NCBI RefSeq assembly: GCF_019578655.1
Contig: NC_063258.1
Span: 30,384,802-30,448,801 of the forward strand
Direction: 5' to 3'
From: Ricinus communis
Taxonomy: Eukaryota > Streptophyta > Magnoliopsida > Malpighiales > Euphorbiaceae
Length of the DNA: 64,000 nt
The notes under the pieces are model-generated. The model made no database searches. It had not been told where the DNA came from and saw only the letters and a program-made list of their open reading frames with translations. Made by a program: the position numbers and the translations under genes. This document shows positions 36,793-49,885 of this stretch, piece after piece. Within the stretch, counting starts at the first letter, position 1. Each line of letters starts with the position of its first letter.

Positions 36793-38893
36793 ATATATAT
36801 ATATAGAATAGACTTAGTGAAAATAGTCAAAGTCAATGATGTGGATGTCCATTAAGTAAAAAGGTTAGGAGCTTAATTATGACGAATGTAAATAAATTAT
36901 AGATTATGAGTAATACTTTTCTGATGCAAATTTATTTAGTCCCAATGTTTGTCTTTTATATATATAATTATCCAACTTTAGAAATGTTATTATTTTATTA
37001 TCTGATATAAGAAAGTAAAGTAATTTTATTTATTGACTAATAGATCATAATTGATTAACAATTTTTAGCTATTGTCGGTGATGCATCATATCTAGATTAG
37101 TGGATGAGCCATATATATAAATATTTTATATTTAAATAAAAAATAAAAAATATAATTATAATTTTATAACCATTCTTTTGGATTCCATACATCAGAAATG
37201 AAAAAAAACAAAAAAAAAAAGAAAGAAATTCAATTTATTAATCTCTCTCTATATATATATATACACCCATACCTTATTATTAAGTAAATATATCAATTTA
37301 TTAATAATTTTTTTATGAATTGATTAAGCAGCGATTTTAACAATTCGATTCTTAACAGTTCAATAAATCAAAGTATCTCTCGTAACTATTAAATAGGCAC
37401 TAAATGGAATCTCATCCAATAATATTCAATTGACGCTGTTGTTTAAGATAATGTTGTTTAAATACACACAATAAAGAATATTCGTTAACATGTGAAACCA
37501 TGAAGAAACAATGTTTCATTTGCAAACACTATTGGAGACAGAATGTGAAATGTGTTGCCCAATCTTGAAAAACATTCAATAGCATTTCTGTTTGTTTTTT
37601 TTGTTTTCAAAATCCTTTACAACAACATTTCTTAAAACCGTAAGGAGATATGAAAAATAGCATTGACGATATATAAGACTAGAAACCTATACATGGCTGT
37701 CTGCGGTCGGCCATGGAAAGGAATGATTCCAACAAATCTAGTATGCACCTTGTTTAATGAAGAGTTGCTAACTCCCCCTGGCTAGACCTTTTCAAAATCC
37801 GAACCAGCTTGGTCGAGTTTCTTTTCTAAGTTTTGGATTGAGTTTAGCAGTCTAATTATATGGATCCAAACTCTTAACTAAGTCTAGCCATTATTAAAAA
37901 TAAATAATCTACTTATAACTTTTTGGCGAATTAGAATTACAATTTATCGACCTCAAAGTTTAGATTATAAAAATAATTTGATAAAAATAATCTGAATTTT
38001 ATAGATTATATGAATTTTATTGTTAATATATAGGATAACTAATACAACAATTCGATTACAAATTAAATCCTAATATATTTTATTTAAAAAAAAAAGAGCG
38101 CATTGACTTGTATCGAGCAAATTGTAAATAGTTAATATTTAAATAATATATTTGTGTTGAAAATAAGAAAAATATGTATAATGACTCGCCATTACTTTAT
38201 GTTATGTAATTCAGTTATTAAATTTTATTTTATTTTTTATCAAAAGAAATGTGGTTGAAATATCAGGAGCAAAAATATTAAATTAAAACTTAAATAAGTA
38301 TAGATGAAGTTAGTAATGGATAATGATGGTTGAAGAATTAATAGACAAAATAAAAGGTCCGTCTTTGAAGTCGAATCAATGCGCAAGGTGTAGTACTGAA
38401 ACTGAACAGCACAGCACATGGAAGCTGATATACTAATGACTATTACAAGATAAGAATGAGAGAATCTTTTATGGTTATAAACATGAAGTTTGAATAGGCC
38501 ATATGTATATCTCCAATGCCATGCAACTTTCGTGACTGCTGATGCCCAGCTACAAACAGGCAGACATGCTGATGCCATTCATCCCTTTCAACATAAATAT
38601 TAACCATAATACATCTTTTTAATAGAAATCTTCTATTTTAAAGAGAGACTACTTCTTTATTCATGACAATCCTCATTAAGGATGTTCCTTCCTATCAGCT
38701 TGCTACAGAGAACAAAGGTACAAAAGGACTTAATTATATAGATAGCAGAGAACAAATCCTAATTAATTTTGCCTAAAATCATACTAAGCTATAGTTGGTC
38801 AGTTACTTGAAAGTCATACATGTCATCATCATCACAACCCTTTGGAGTTCTAGTTCACGCATATATATATATATATATATATATGTACATTGT
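36793..38893. other. Intergenic region downstream of the MYB gene
   Basis: AT-rich, with no recognised gene. The part nearest 38893 is the probable 3' UTR of the MYB gene and carries an (AT)n run at 38861-38884. Confidence 0.55.
38861..38884. repeat. (AT)n microsatellite in the MYB 3' region
   Basis: About 12 AT units, ending 10 bp past the MYB stop codon in transcript direction, so it is probably in the 3' UTR. Confidence 0.95.
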
Positions 38894-40795
38894 TCAGTAT
38901 TGGTTAATAACACTTTGGTTCTGTCCTTGTTGCTTAGTCTCAGCAGCCGCATAGCCATAGTCATCCAAGTCTGGGTAGTAAGTTGAAGAAGCAACTTGGT
39001 GACTTCCTTTGTCTTGAAACAGAAGACCATTAAAATTGACAGGGTCAATAGGAAAACTGAATCCTGAATCCATTAACACACCAGCTGCAGCAGCATCTTC
39101 AAAACCAGCATTATTACTTGGCAATGAGATGTTCGCAGTGCACTTGTTATCCATAGCAATTGACGATGAATCCGAAATGCTTGAACCTTCTTGAGATGGA
39201 GAAACAATATGACTATTTATGAAATTACCACCCAGTTCAGACATATCCAAGATTCCAGGCAAAGAAAAATGAACTGGATTGTCTAAATCCAAGCTTTGAG
39301 TATTAGTACTACTGACAATGGACTCATAACCTGTATCATGAATATCAGATAACATAGGCAATGTTACTGAACTTTGAGTTAGTGAATCCCAAAAGGTGAG
39401 GCTGAAGTTGGTTTCAGTTTTTTGGACACTGGGCAGTGAGGAAGATGTTAAGCAATTAGGATCAGTAGTAATTGGATTTGGATTATGGCTGTAATTAGCA
39501 GAAGCAGTAATGTTACTGCTATTCTTCTGGTTTTCTAGGCCTGTTTTCCCGCCAAATAGCTTCTTCTTTAACTTTGTATTCCAATAATTCTTCACATCAT
39601 TATCTGTTCTTCCAGGTAGGTGAGATGCTATGAGAGACCATCTGATTAAAAAGAACAAGTTGAAGTCTTGTTAATTAATTGATGAGAACACTACAAAAAT
39701 AAAAAAATACTAAACATGTTTAACATACAAATTAATGAAAGCTCGAATACAGACAACCAACATTAATTAATTATGAAGAATCAAATAAAAATTTTTGCTA
39801 AAAATGAAAAACAAATAGACCAACTTGCCTGCTTCCCATTTGACCATAAAGAGTGAAGATGATTTTGTCTTCCTCCTCAGTAAAACCTCCATGTTTGATA
39901 TCTGGCCTGAGATAGTTAAGCCACCGCAAACGGCAACTCTTGCCGCATCGTTTAAGGCCTGAGCAAAAATTGAATATATTATAAAGTGAACAAGAAACTG
40001 CACATTGCAAAGGAGAAATATTGATGTACAATTTTATGTAACAAAAAGTAATATCATAGAGGCAAAGAACATACCAAGAAAGGCATAAAAATAACGCAAA
40101 ATCAACACTGTCAAAGTCATTTAAAACGGAGGGTTTTTCTTTTCTTCTGAGAAAAGCTGCAGCTCTCATAATGCACGGACACATAAAGTAACCAGTACTG
40201 GAACAGGATCACCAGTAAGGAATAAAAGAAAATAAAAAAATCTTATACCCAGTCAAAAATGTAAGTACACGGATTTGTCAAAGTAATTATAGTACGTAAT
40301 TAATTGGAATATATGATAGTGAAAGAAAACTGAAAAAGAAAAAAAGCAAAACAAACAGCTCGTTAATGCCTAAAAATGGTGGAAGTTTAGCTACAAGGTT
40401 CTGCGGCCATTTCAGCTTATTCTTGTCAGTAAAAAAAGAAAAAAGAAAAAACATGCAGGCCATAAGGAAAACTGAAACAATTGCAGAGAACATGAACAAT
40501 AATCTGAACATAAACACGAACTCTCATTTGAACGATAGGGGCATTTTCTGCTTCTTCTTTTTTTCCTTTCAAACACTAAAACCATAAGTGTGTTATGATA
40601 TAGAGGAGTCATATTTGCAGGAAAGATGAAAAATAAAAGAAAAGGAAGTGGATGTATACCAGCTTTGTGTGGCAAGGCAATCCAGTTGCCACCAGTGCCA
40701 TGAGCCTCAAGGTATCGTGTAAGAGTAGCATCTTCTTCGGGAGACCATGGTCCTCTTTTCACGTTTGCTTTATCACAACATGGAGCTCTACCCAT
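38894..40795 (-). CDS. R2R3-MYB transcription factor, subgroup 14 (RAX/MYB36-like)
   Basis: Three exons, minus strand: 40660-40795, 39829-39958 and 38894-39641, giving 337 residues. It begins [20 protein letters not shown], the subgroup signature. The R2 repeat is at about 14-64 with three regular Trp. The R3 repeat is at about 67-115, where the first Trp is Phe (HGGFTEEED), as usual. [20 protein letters not shown] ends the DNA-binding domain. The C-terminal half is Ser/Asn-rich and disordered-looking. The first intron is GT-AG; the second uses a GC donor (AG|GCAAGT). Known members (RAX1-3, MYB36, MYB68, MYB84, MYB87) act in axillary meristem initiation and in root endodermis or Casparian strip differentiation; which role applies cannot be told from sequence alone. 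A TATATA-containing stretch is about 200 bp upstream. Confidence 0.95.
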
Positions 40796-40988
40796 ATCTT
40801 TAAATTTCTTTGCCTTCTGTTTATAATTCTCGGCTAAGTTAAAAGAAACTAGACCCGAAAAGACTAGAAGACAGAGAAAGAAAGAAAGCAAGAAAGAAGG
40901 AAAAATAAGACACGCAAACAGTTATAATAGGCAAATTAAGACAGTGAGGTTTCTTTTGGTAGAAGAAGGGTTCATATGGTGGCCATCG

Positions 40989-41001
40989 AATAGATATATA
41001 A
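40989..41001 (-). promoter_or_regulatory. TATA-like box of the MYB gene
   Basis: On the minus strand CTTTATATATCTA lies about 195 bp upstream of the MYB ATG. A plausible core promoter with a leader of about 160 nt; not proven. Confidence 0.4.
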
Positions 41002-42786
41002 AGAAAAAGAAACACTATACATTGACTTTGTTAGGACTTTTTGTTTGCCTAGCATTGAACATGTCTTTCTTTAGTGTTTTTGTATTTTAGTTTACAATTA
41101 TAAAAAGGCTTCTTCTTTAATTTTCCTTGATTATATTTATATGCATATAATACATATACCTACGCTTGGTTGGACGCAGTCAACAATCACACACCATTTC
41201 ATGCATTGACTGAACTTGCTTAGCAGACTAGATATCAGAAGAACAGTCAAAAACAATTATCCATCTCTTTAAGCAAGAGCTTTTACCATATCCATTTTTA
41301 ATCATAGGATATAATGAACAAGTTTGGATTAACTCAATTTGTGTATTGGGATTAGTTTCTAATATGGGCGATGATCATGTATTACTGTCTGGTGGAGAAT
41401 GTGATTGTTAATGCCTTGTTCATTTTTATATCATTTTGCCAAAAAGAATTAAAGGGCGTACGTATTTGAAAATCTAGACTAATGGGTTGGCCATTGTCAT
41501 TCTAATTTAAATCCAGTATAACTGCAATATGAGAATATCATCAGGCTGCTAGAGTAGGAACCCTAGTTAGATTATGCATTTGTTGAATTAATAGTCCAAA
41601 ACTTCTCTTATCCCCGTGTAATTTTATTTTTTCTAGTTAGTCAGGAAAATAAAGTCGAGCTCTACTTAAAATTTTTTAGCGATTCATTATACTTTTTGAA
41701 AAATTCTTATAAATATTCTTGTTTATACATTAATTACATAAATAATTGATATATATTCATTAGTTTTAAATAATAGAATATGTGTCAATCATTAATACCA
41801 AAATAAAATATAAAAATAAAAACACACGTATATTCAATATTATTCTCTTATTAATTATTGTTGTGTTATCCCTATCTTACTAGTGGCTTATTGGTTTTTC
41901 ACCCCATTGAAGGGGTCAGAGTGGTTAGTATAGCACATCTGGAAGGGGATATAAATGTGAAGAGAATGATGATGTGGAAAATCACACAAGGGCAGTGAAT
42001 CCAGGAGTACATCCTGGAAATTACTGAAGCAAATTTTGAATATAGCTACTTTTATGGTTGGTTCCCTTTTCTTTTCTTTTTTTCTGCCTTTATTTAGTTT
42101 TTGTACCAGATTGGAAATTTGCAAGTCACGGATTATACACTCAGTTGCCATTTTAGAATAATTATTCTGCTCTTGTTTTCTTTGTATTCATTCCCAAAAT
42201 AATCATAGCCATATAAATTTTTTTCACAAAGCTTTTAGGAAAAAAAAGAAGATAGCTAATTTCATGAGAAAATAAACAACAATGATAATGTATCAAAACT
42301 TGATACATTAGTTAGACACGTCTAATTTCAAAGCGCTAGATGAATGGTGACCATGAATTGTTGAGAATTAATGGCCACAACCATGAATGCATAAACACCC
42401 ATTTCAACACTTTTTTCTGGAGTATCCAAAATTTGGCAAATCCCCTTTTTCAGAAATTTTAATGTTGGATTTTAGGCTTGATTCTTGTCTTGCCTTTATC
42501 CCTTCAATAATAAAAAGTATTCGACTATGTCCATTGATCCTTTGAATGAAGACTGGAGAGATGGTAAAAGTTAGCAAAAGCAACTTCTCCACTTATTTCA
42601 CTCATATTCGATTGTCTGTGTTATCTAGGAAAAATAAAAATTAGAAACAATACTAATATTTCATCATTACGGTTAGAAAAATAATCGTGAATTACTAAGT
42701 TATGATTTATAAAGTACATTAATCATAAAATACATTCATTATTAATGATAGAGACTGTATATTAAAGAAATTCAATCAAACATAAT
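41002..42786. other. MYB upstream region, no further gene
   Basis: AT-rich with moderate GC patches at 41890-42160 and 42340-42560. An 87-codon minus frame at 41888-42151 has no recognisable domain. The proximal part should hold MYB promoter elements. Confidence 0.5.
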
Positions 42787-43205
42787 TGTGACAGTCTGGC
42801 TCAGCCTAACCTAGAGAAGCGGTTTGATGAAGGCGAGAAATGGATGTCGGAGCAAGAATAGAATGTATGGACAATGAGCGGCTTCTGGTAGACTTCTAGA
42901 ATGACAACACTCTAGGGTACGAGGTATATGAATAAATCGAATTGCACATCGAAATAGGGCAAAAAATAGTTGATAATATATATGTAAATAGTTGGAAATA
43001 ATCACATTAGACGTTTTTTGGTTATTTGGCTGTAGAGTTGTAAAAACTTTAAAATTAAACGTGTTTGGTTCAGAGAAATTTCAAGATGGGTGAACTCCTA
43101 GAAAGTTCTCAAACCCGCCAAAATGACAAAACCGCAAGGCTAGTGGAGGATCAAAGTGGACGATATCTCATGTGATTTTTCTAGGTCTAATTCCAGGTCG
43201 TTACA
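42787..43205. mobile_element. Solo LTR, 419 bp, with 5-bp target site duplication
   Basis: Starts TGTGACAGTCTGG and ends CCAGGTCGTTACA, so it has the TG...CA ends of an LTR. It is flanked on both sides by ATAAT (42782-42786 and 43206-43210). It is GC-richer than its surroundings and has no coding content. A solo LTR left by recombination between the two LTRs of a full element fits best. The imperfect inverted ends also allow a small DNA element, but the 5-bp TSD and TG/CA ends favour an LTR. Confidence 0.8.
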
Positions 43206-43210
43206 ATAAT

Positions 43211-45973
43211 ACTCATCGTATTAATTCAGGACATCAAGAAAAAAAAAATTATTTTTCAACTTTCTCATTTTTATATGTTTTTATTAATTAAGTCAAGTTT
43301 GAAAAAATTAATTTAATTGATATTTATTTTTTTAATTAAAAAAAAAGACTTTGAACCTAAAAGGATCGTGTGTAATTGTACTTAGAAAATGCATAATGCG
43401 TATATCCTAATTCAAAACAAGAGTTATTTTGACAGAGAATCTCCTAAACGAAACCTTTTACTATAATCATGTGCTCAATTAGAAACAAAGTGCAAGTAGT
43501 AATAACAATCTTTAACTCCTCCTTAAAGCAAAAAAAATAAAATTAATCATAATCCTCTTGAACAATGCAAGAGAAGTCTAATTAAAGTCTTGGCTTTCCT
43601 TTTATTCTAAAGTTTTGCAGAATATTTAATTGTTTCACGCAAGCTATATATAACATTAAATTTCACTTATATAGGATTTTATTGAAATTCATAAAATTTG
43701 TAAAATTTATTTATAAATTTAAAATTTACATATTTTAAATAAAATAAAAGTTAATTTAGTATTCGACATAATTAAATTTGTATAAAATTAATTATAATTA
43801 AATTAAATTATAACAAAATAGATGAAATTTCTAAATAAATCCCACATTTATAAATCAATACATTCCATAATATTAAAATATTCTTTTCAACTTTATCATT
43901 TTTTTTTTTATATCCTTTAAATAAAATAAATTTTAACCAAAAATAGTATTACTATAAATGTTAAATCTAAACTAATTTACCAAATGAGAAACAAATAAAC
44001 AAGTTCATGGAATTATATCTGACTTATAATAAACTTTTATTTGTCTTATTCTAAATGCATCAACCAAAAAGAAAGAAAAAAGAAAAACAAGTGCCACATG
44101 TACGCTGCTCACTACACTTTGTTCTTTCAACTTTTTGTTACTGTTTTTTTTTGCCCTTTAAAAGGGTTTTTGATACTGTGTTTTTCAACAACTGAACATC
44201 TTCAACTTTCTTTTCAAAGTGAAAAAGAACATCAACAAAACGAGGGTTAACATAAAGGACAAATAACAAAAATATTCATTTTTATACTGTGTTTTTCATT
44301 TTTATTATGCGAAAATATAAAAAATACTGCATTTTAAAAAAAATAAAAAAAGGCAATATTTAAAAGAAATTACAAAGTAAAAATAATATGTTGCATGAAT
44401 TTAAAGATATTTATGAAAAGATCCCATATGCACGCAGATAGTGAAAATTAAGGCTATATTACCAAGACCAGTAACAGGCCCAACATCTGCCTCCTTCACT
44501 TATATAAAAAAAAAGTCCAGCCCAGTAGTAGAGTTGTTGTTAGTTTTAAGGCTTTTTTACACAAATCTCCTTTCCTAGCGAGTCAATTACGTTTTCAATA
44601 TTAACATTTCATTTCAAATGCTTTTGTTAATGGCACGTGTATTGTCCTAGAAAAAGTATTTTTTTAATACTTTTTTCTTTACTCATTTATTTTTCTAAGT
44701 CTATATTATTAATAGTGATTACATTTTCTTTAATTAGTTGAAATTTTTATTTAATTAAAAAATATCTTGATATTTTAAAGCTTTAAAATTGTCATAGGGA
44801 CATATTTTAACCACTATTTATTTTAGAGTACTTTCTATAATTTATTTATTAAATTAAAATTTTAGATAAATACTATTTCAAATTAAAATATTATATTTGA
44901 AGCAATTGTGATACATATTTTTTGAGTCCCAAAAAATATGATAGCCTGTGAACTAACTAACCATTTTCTTTTCATTTATAAATTTTATTATTTACTAAAT
45001 TTTATTTTATGAATTATTTTACACTCACCTTCATAATTTAAATTAAATAAGAATTACATCTATCACAAATTATTTTGAAATTTTCATATTCTTCTAAAAA
45101 TAAAATACCTTGAAGTAATAAATATTTTAAAATAAAAAATGAATATAGCAGTATATTTTTTATTCTTGAGAATTTTTCTTCAATTAACTATAAAATTAAC
45201 TATATTATTTTATAATTTTCTACTGTTAGTGTTTTACTTTTTTTATCTAATAGTATAAAAATCTATGTAAATCACTTTTTAGTTGTAGTCATGACTTCGA
45301 TTTCTTTTCATTTTTTAATTATTTTTCGCATCAACAAAACAAATATAAAACAACCATAATCAAACATAAAACAAGATAAATCTAAATGCTAAAATATAAT
45401 TTTTTTTTAAATTATAATATTTTAGATCTTCTTCAATATGTAAATAACAGTTTAAGGAACTTAAAATTATTTTTTTAATGAAAAAATAAAAAATACTAAT
45501 TTCTAATAATTTAAAAAAGAAATTAAAAGCACTTCTTTATATATCTAAATTTCAACCAAACATCAACTAAACAACAACCAAATATCAACAAAATTATTTT
45601 ATTGCATAAAGACTTAAAACAAATAAAAAAGTATAAAATTTGGTATAAAAATTCATAACGTAATTGTAAATATGGTCTAAAAATTAGAAGACTCCATATA
45701 TATATAAACCAAAATAATTTCTTACAAAACGTTTTAAAAAGTTGAATTTTTTTACGAAAAGCAAAATCCAACAAATTTTAAAAAAATCAATATGAAATAT
45801 TTTTTTCTTTTATGCAATAAAGAGAATTACAATGAGAGAGATCAAAGAAAGAAAATAAAAGAAAAAAAGAAATTGAGACCTACAAAAAAATAATAATAGT
45901 TCAAGAAAATAAATTAAAGACAATTATTCACAAATCTGAAAATTAACCAAACATCAATCATACTAGACATCAA
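43211..45973. other. AT-rich intergenic region without a recognised gene
   Basis: Very AT-rich, no supported gene. Frames at 44041-44250 and 45523-45774 are AT-biased (Phe/Ile/Lys-rich) and look random. Confidence 0.6.
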
Positions 45974-45982
45974 CAAAATATC

Positions 45983-47010
45983 GGGATAATTATGTTAATG
46001 GTCACTTAACTTACACTAAGTTTTATTTAGGTCATATAACTTTTTTATTTCTTTAAGTCATCTTATTTTAAGTTGAGTAACAAATTGGTCACTGGTCTAA
46101 AATCTGGTAATTTATTCACCGGAAAGAAAAATAAAATTTCTAATTTTTCTAAATCTACAACATAGAATCTCTAATGCAATAAAATGAAATCCCTAATTCT
46201 AAAGCTTTGAGCAAAGCATTAAATCCCAAAGTTTTAAAATCAATTTCAATGGCCTAGTGTCGTAGACAACTAGGAGAAAATGCTATTATATACTGTAAGT
46301 TCTATATATTTGTTATTTTGTAATTAACATTTATATTTAATTAACTTGGTGGTTAGACACTCATTTAATATTTAAGTTTTTACACCAAATAGGAATTAAT
46401 CGTACATCTTCAAATAGATATGTGATATGTGAGAAATATAAAGGAAATAATAGCTTAAATAGAAACAAGTACAAAAATATTACTAGTTTAGTGGTTGGAC
46501 ACTCTTCTAATTCTTTTATTTTTTACTTACTTTTTTTATTGTTATTATTATTATATGTTTTTACTTTGAAAAGTAATATCTTGATAAAAATAAAAAAAAA
46601 TAATTAATATTGATTAATTAAGCTGAAAAAAATAATATTTATTGTAATAATAAATAAATAAATAATAGAAAATGAGAAGACATGAAAAAAAACTATAACC
46701 AAGATTTATTATCAAAGCCTAGAGGATTTTTATAAAGTCTAAAGTTGTGTTTGATTTTTGATCAAGGTAATAGTTTGGTTAAATGATTTAATGGCTAGAA
46801 TAGTGACTTATCAATTCTTTAAAATATGTGTTAATCTAATATTGAATCCTTTAGACATGTCATTATTTTAGCGAATTAAATTACTAGATTTTAGATAAGT
46901 AACTAATATATTATCCAATTTAAAATTAAATGACTGTAATGAAATAAGAAAATATATGTCCAAATTGAGACTTAATGTAAAATTAAGTGCTCATTGATAT
47001 AATTATCACA
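45983..47010. mobile_element. Mutator-like non-autonomous element with 9-bp TSD
   Basis: Perfect 9-bp duplications CAAAATATC at 45974-45982 and 47011-47019 bound a 1,028-bp insert. The left end reads GGGATAATTATGTTAATGG; the right end read backwards is TGTGATAATTATATCAATGA. The ends form diverged inverted repeats of about 140 bp, with shared landmarks CACTTAA..TTACA and AAAATCTGGTAATTTA/AAAATCTAGTAATTTA. There is no transposase frame. The TSD length and long inverted ends are typical of MULEs. Confidence 0.85.
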
Positions 47011-49209
47011 CAAAATATCATTCAACTAATATAACATCCAAAAATTTTAATTTAATTTAATAATAATTCTTTAAGGATAATTTAATAATTATTTATTAAG
47101 AATTTATTCAGATATTAATAAATATTTTAATCCTTAACATCTTTTAATTTATTAATTATTTTTAATGTATATGAAAAAAAGGATAAAATACAAAAGAAGT
47201 TGGTGGTGAAAAATGGAGAAACATACTAGTGGATGTTAGTCCCATAATATTCTCAATTAAAAAAATAAAAAATAAAAAATGGGTAATTCATAAATAGTTG
47301 AGATGACGTGACGTGGATATGAAGTTTCTGGATGGTGGTAAAGATTTATGGGTATTTAGTGGTCGTGTATAAAAAAGAGTGTAAAAATGTATTAGAATAT
47401 AATTTCCTCAAATTTTAAAGCACCATTTTTAAAAAATAAAAATAAAAAACTCTCTCATATTGACCGAAAATGCAAGAAGTATATGCTTTTTTATGACATT
47501 TAATCTCATCATTTATTAGATTAAGTTTGTGGGTTGACAAAGGAACTTGTAGACTATAAAATTAGTGAAATGTGTTTTAATCCTTAATCTGTCAGAAGAA
47601 CAAATAATTTAATATGTTGTGAGAAAAAAATCTAGAAAAGTATGTTACGATTTCGTGAATCCACAGTTTTTGATACATGACTTTCTCTTTGACAATTATG
47701 CATTTCATTCAATTAATTATCTTGAAAATATATATATTATTCTAATATCATTAGTAGTTAATGGCATATATTAATTGTCAGCCGAAAGATTAAAACACAG
47801 CAGCAGCACCACTTTATCAACGAAAATATACTTGAGAATATTAAGGTGTAACATAGTATCTTAATTATGATTTAATTTCATGAATTCGACAACAATGGGA
47901 ATCTCTCTCTAGAGTTTCCACAGATTCTCTTAAATAAAAAGAAAGGAGAAGAAGAAATAGAAATAGAAATGGAGCCAATGGAATGAAATGTAGTAGGGCA
48001 CAACTTCACAACTCGCAAGGGGCCAAAGTGACATGATGCTTCAATGTATCACACCCAAACGTTAAATAGAATTATGCATGAATCAACTTCACTTTATATA
48101 TATTTATATGATAAGACATAATAAATTGAACATCCCTATTATCTGTTTATCTTCTATCTTTCAAGACTTTTAATACGCTAAACTGACAACCCTTCCGACT
48201 CCTTGTTCAATTTATTATCTTTTTGGATAATAGAAAAAAGAAGTGTTTGTCGGATAATTAATATATATTTATTAATTTTAAATATTAAAATATGTATCAT
48301 TTACTAAGTAATAATGGAAATTATAATTTTGTTAGGCTACTGTCGTGAGTCTCCGAACAAATGAACATTGAACAATAAACTTCATTCAAAAGGATTTGAA
48401 GAATTGTTAGTGGCAGCAGCACCTAAAGCAGCCATTGCCAGATGATGAAATATTTGTTATTAATGTTACAATCTGCTGCATTCTTACATCCTTATCACAA
48501 ACAAAAAAATAATTCAAAATGGAATTATCAAAACGACAATTTTAAATAATAATTTATCTTATCTTATTCAGTTTATTTTTTATGTCCTATTCGCAAATTT
48601 AACCTACTTAATCAATGATTTTTTATAAATTTGTTTGAATATGCTCATAAATTTAATGAGAGTATAAATTAACACAGAAGATCATTTGATTTTTTTAATA
48701 ATAGGAACACCCGTAAGAATTGAGGCAAATATATGCCAAAGGAAACACACAGTTCCTGAGGCAAATAGCCAAATAATGGGATAAATAGAGGCATGAAACC
48801 AAAATGACAAAGACAATATGATAATTAGTGTTGAAAAGGAAATATCAAGGGTAAGTAAAAGGTCCCCCCACGACACCAAGGCATGGCAACTTTGATATTA
48901 CAAATGCTGCTTCAGGCTCCTACACACCATGCCCAGGTTTTGGATAGTGTGGACCTAACTTGATGAGATTCTTCTCCTGCTATTAGTCTGATTTGCAAGA
49001 CTTTCACTCACCTACCTTTGTCATCTAACACTCAAGTCCTAGTTGTAAAATCGACCAGAAATGAGAGGTGAGTATTCGGTTTATTAGGTTTAAAAATAAC
49101 GTGTTTTCTTATATATTAAATCGAGATATAATAAAATATGTCAATTATCTAAATATAAAATACTTATTTTTTTGTGTTATTTTTATATTTATTGTAATAT
49201 TTATTTCAA

Positions 49210-49233
49210 ATATATATATATATATATATATAT
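49210..49233. repeat. (TA)n microsatellite
   Basis: About 12 TA units in intergenic DNA. Confidence 0.95.
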
Positions 49234-49815
49234 GAATAAAAAAAATAATGAAATAACAAAAATATATTTGAATTAAAGGTAATATTACTATATAAAAAGA
49301 TAATCTAATAAATTAAAAATTACATAAAAATTATTAAATTTGATTTAATTATAAAAAAAATTCAAAAGTTTCATGACAATGATTTCGATCCGAATTGTTA
49401 TTTATATCAAACGTATAATATAATATATATATATATTAAAAAATAATAATAGATAGGGGAAAAGGCAAAAAAAGCATCGATATAAAGATGAGGGCATAGT
49501 GGGAGCAATATCTATCCAAAAACAATTAGAGAGTCTTGTCAATGAACCCCACCATCCCAAATAGATAACATAGAGATTGAGTGAAGCCAAAGATTGATTT
49601 GTTAGAAATAGATAATATGAAGAATGGAGTGGAGCCAAAGATTAGTACAATTAATAACCATCACTTTTAAAAAATTGACAAAACGTTTAAATCCAAAAAA
49701 ATTAAATTAAGAGAGAGAGAAGGGCCACTCCATTGTCCCTTTTTTACACGATCCATTTAATTTGTCCCTTTCCCATAGTCAAATTGCAAACTTTGGTATA
49801 TGTCTACTTCTTCCC

Positions 49816-49882
<67 letters not shown>
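49816..49882. repeat. Compound (CA)n(TA)n microsatellite
   Basis: About 8 CA units pass directly into about 25 TA units. Confidence 0.97.

Positions 49883-49885
<3 letters not shown>

Noticed and set aside
41888..42151. 87-codon minus frame upstream of the MYB gene
   Set aside because: No recognised domain, no splice partners, biased composition.
48682..48879. 65-codon hydrophobic minus-strand frame
   Set aside because: Looks membrane-like, but AT-rich DNA gives Phe/Ile/Leu-rich frames by chance; no neighbouring exon or homology recognised.
49816..49882. CA/TA run considered as a structured or Z-DNA regulatory element
   Set aside because: An ordinary compound microsatellite explains it; no nearby gene to regulate.
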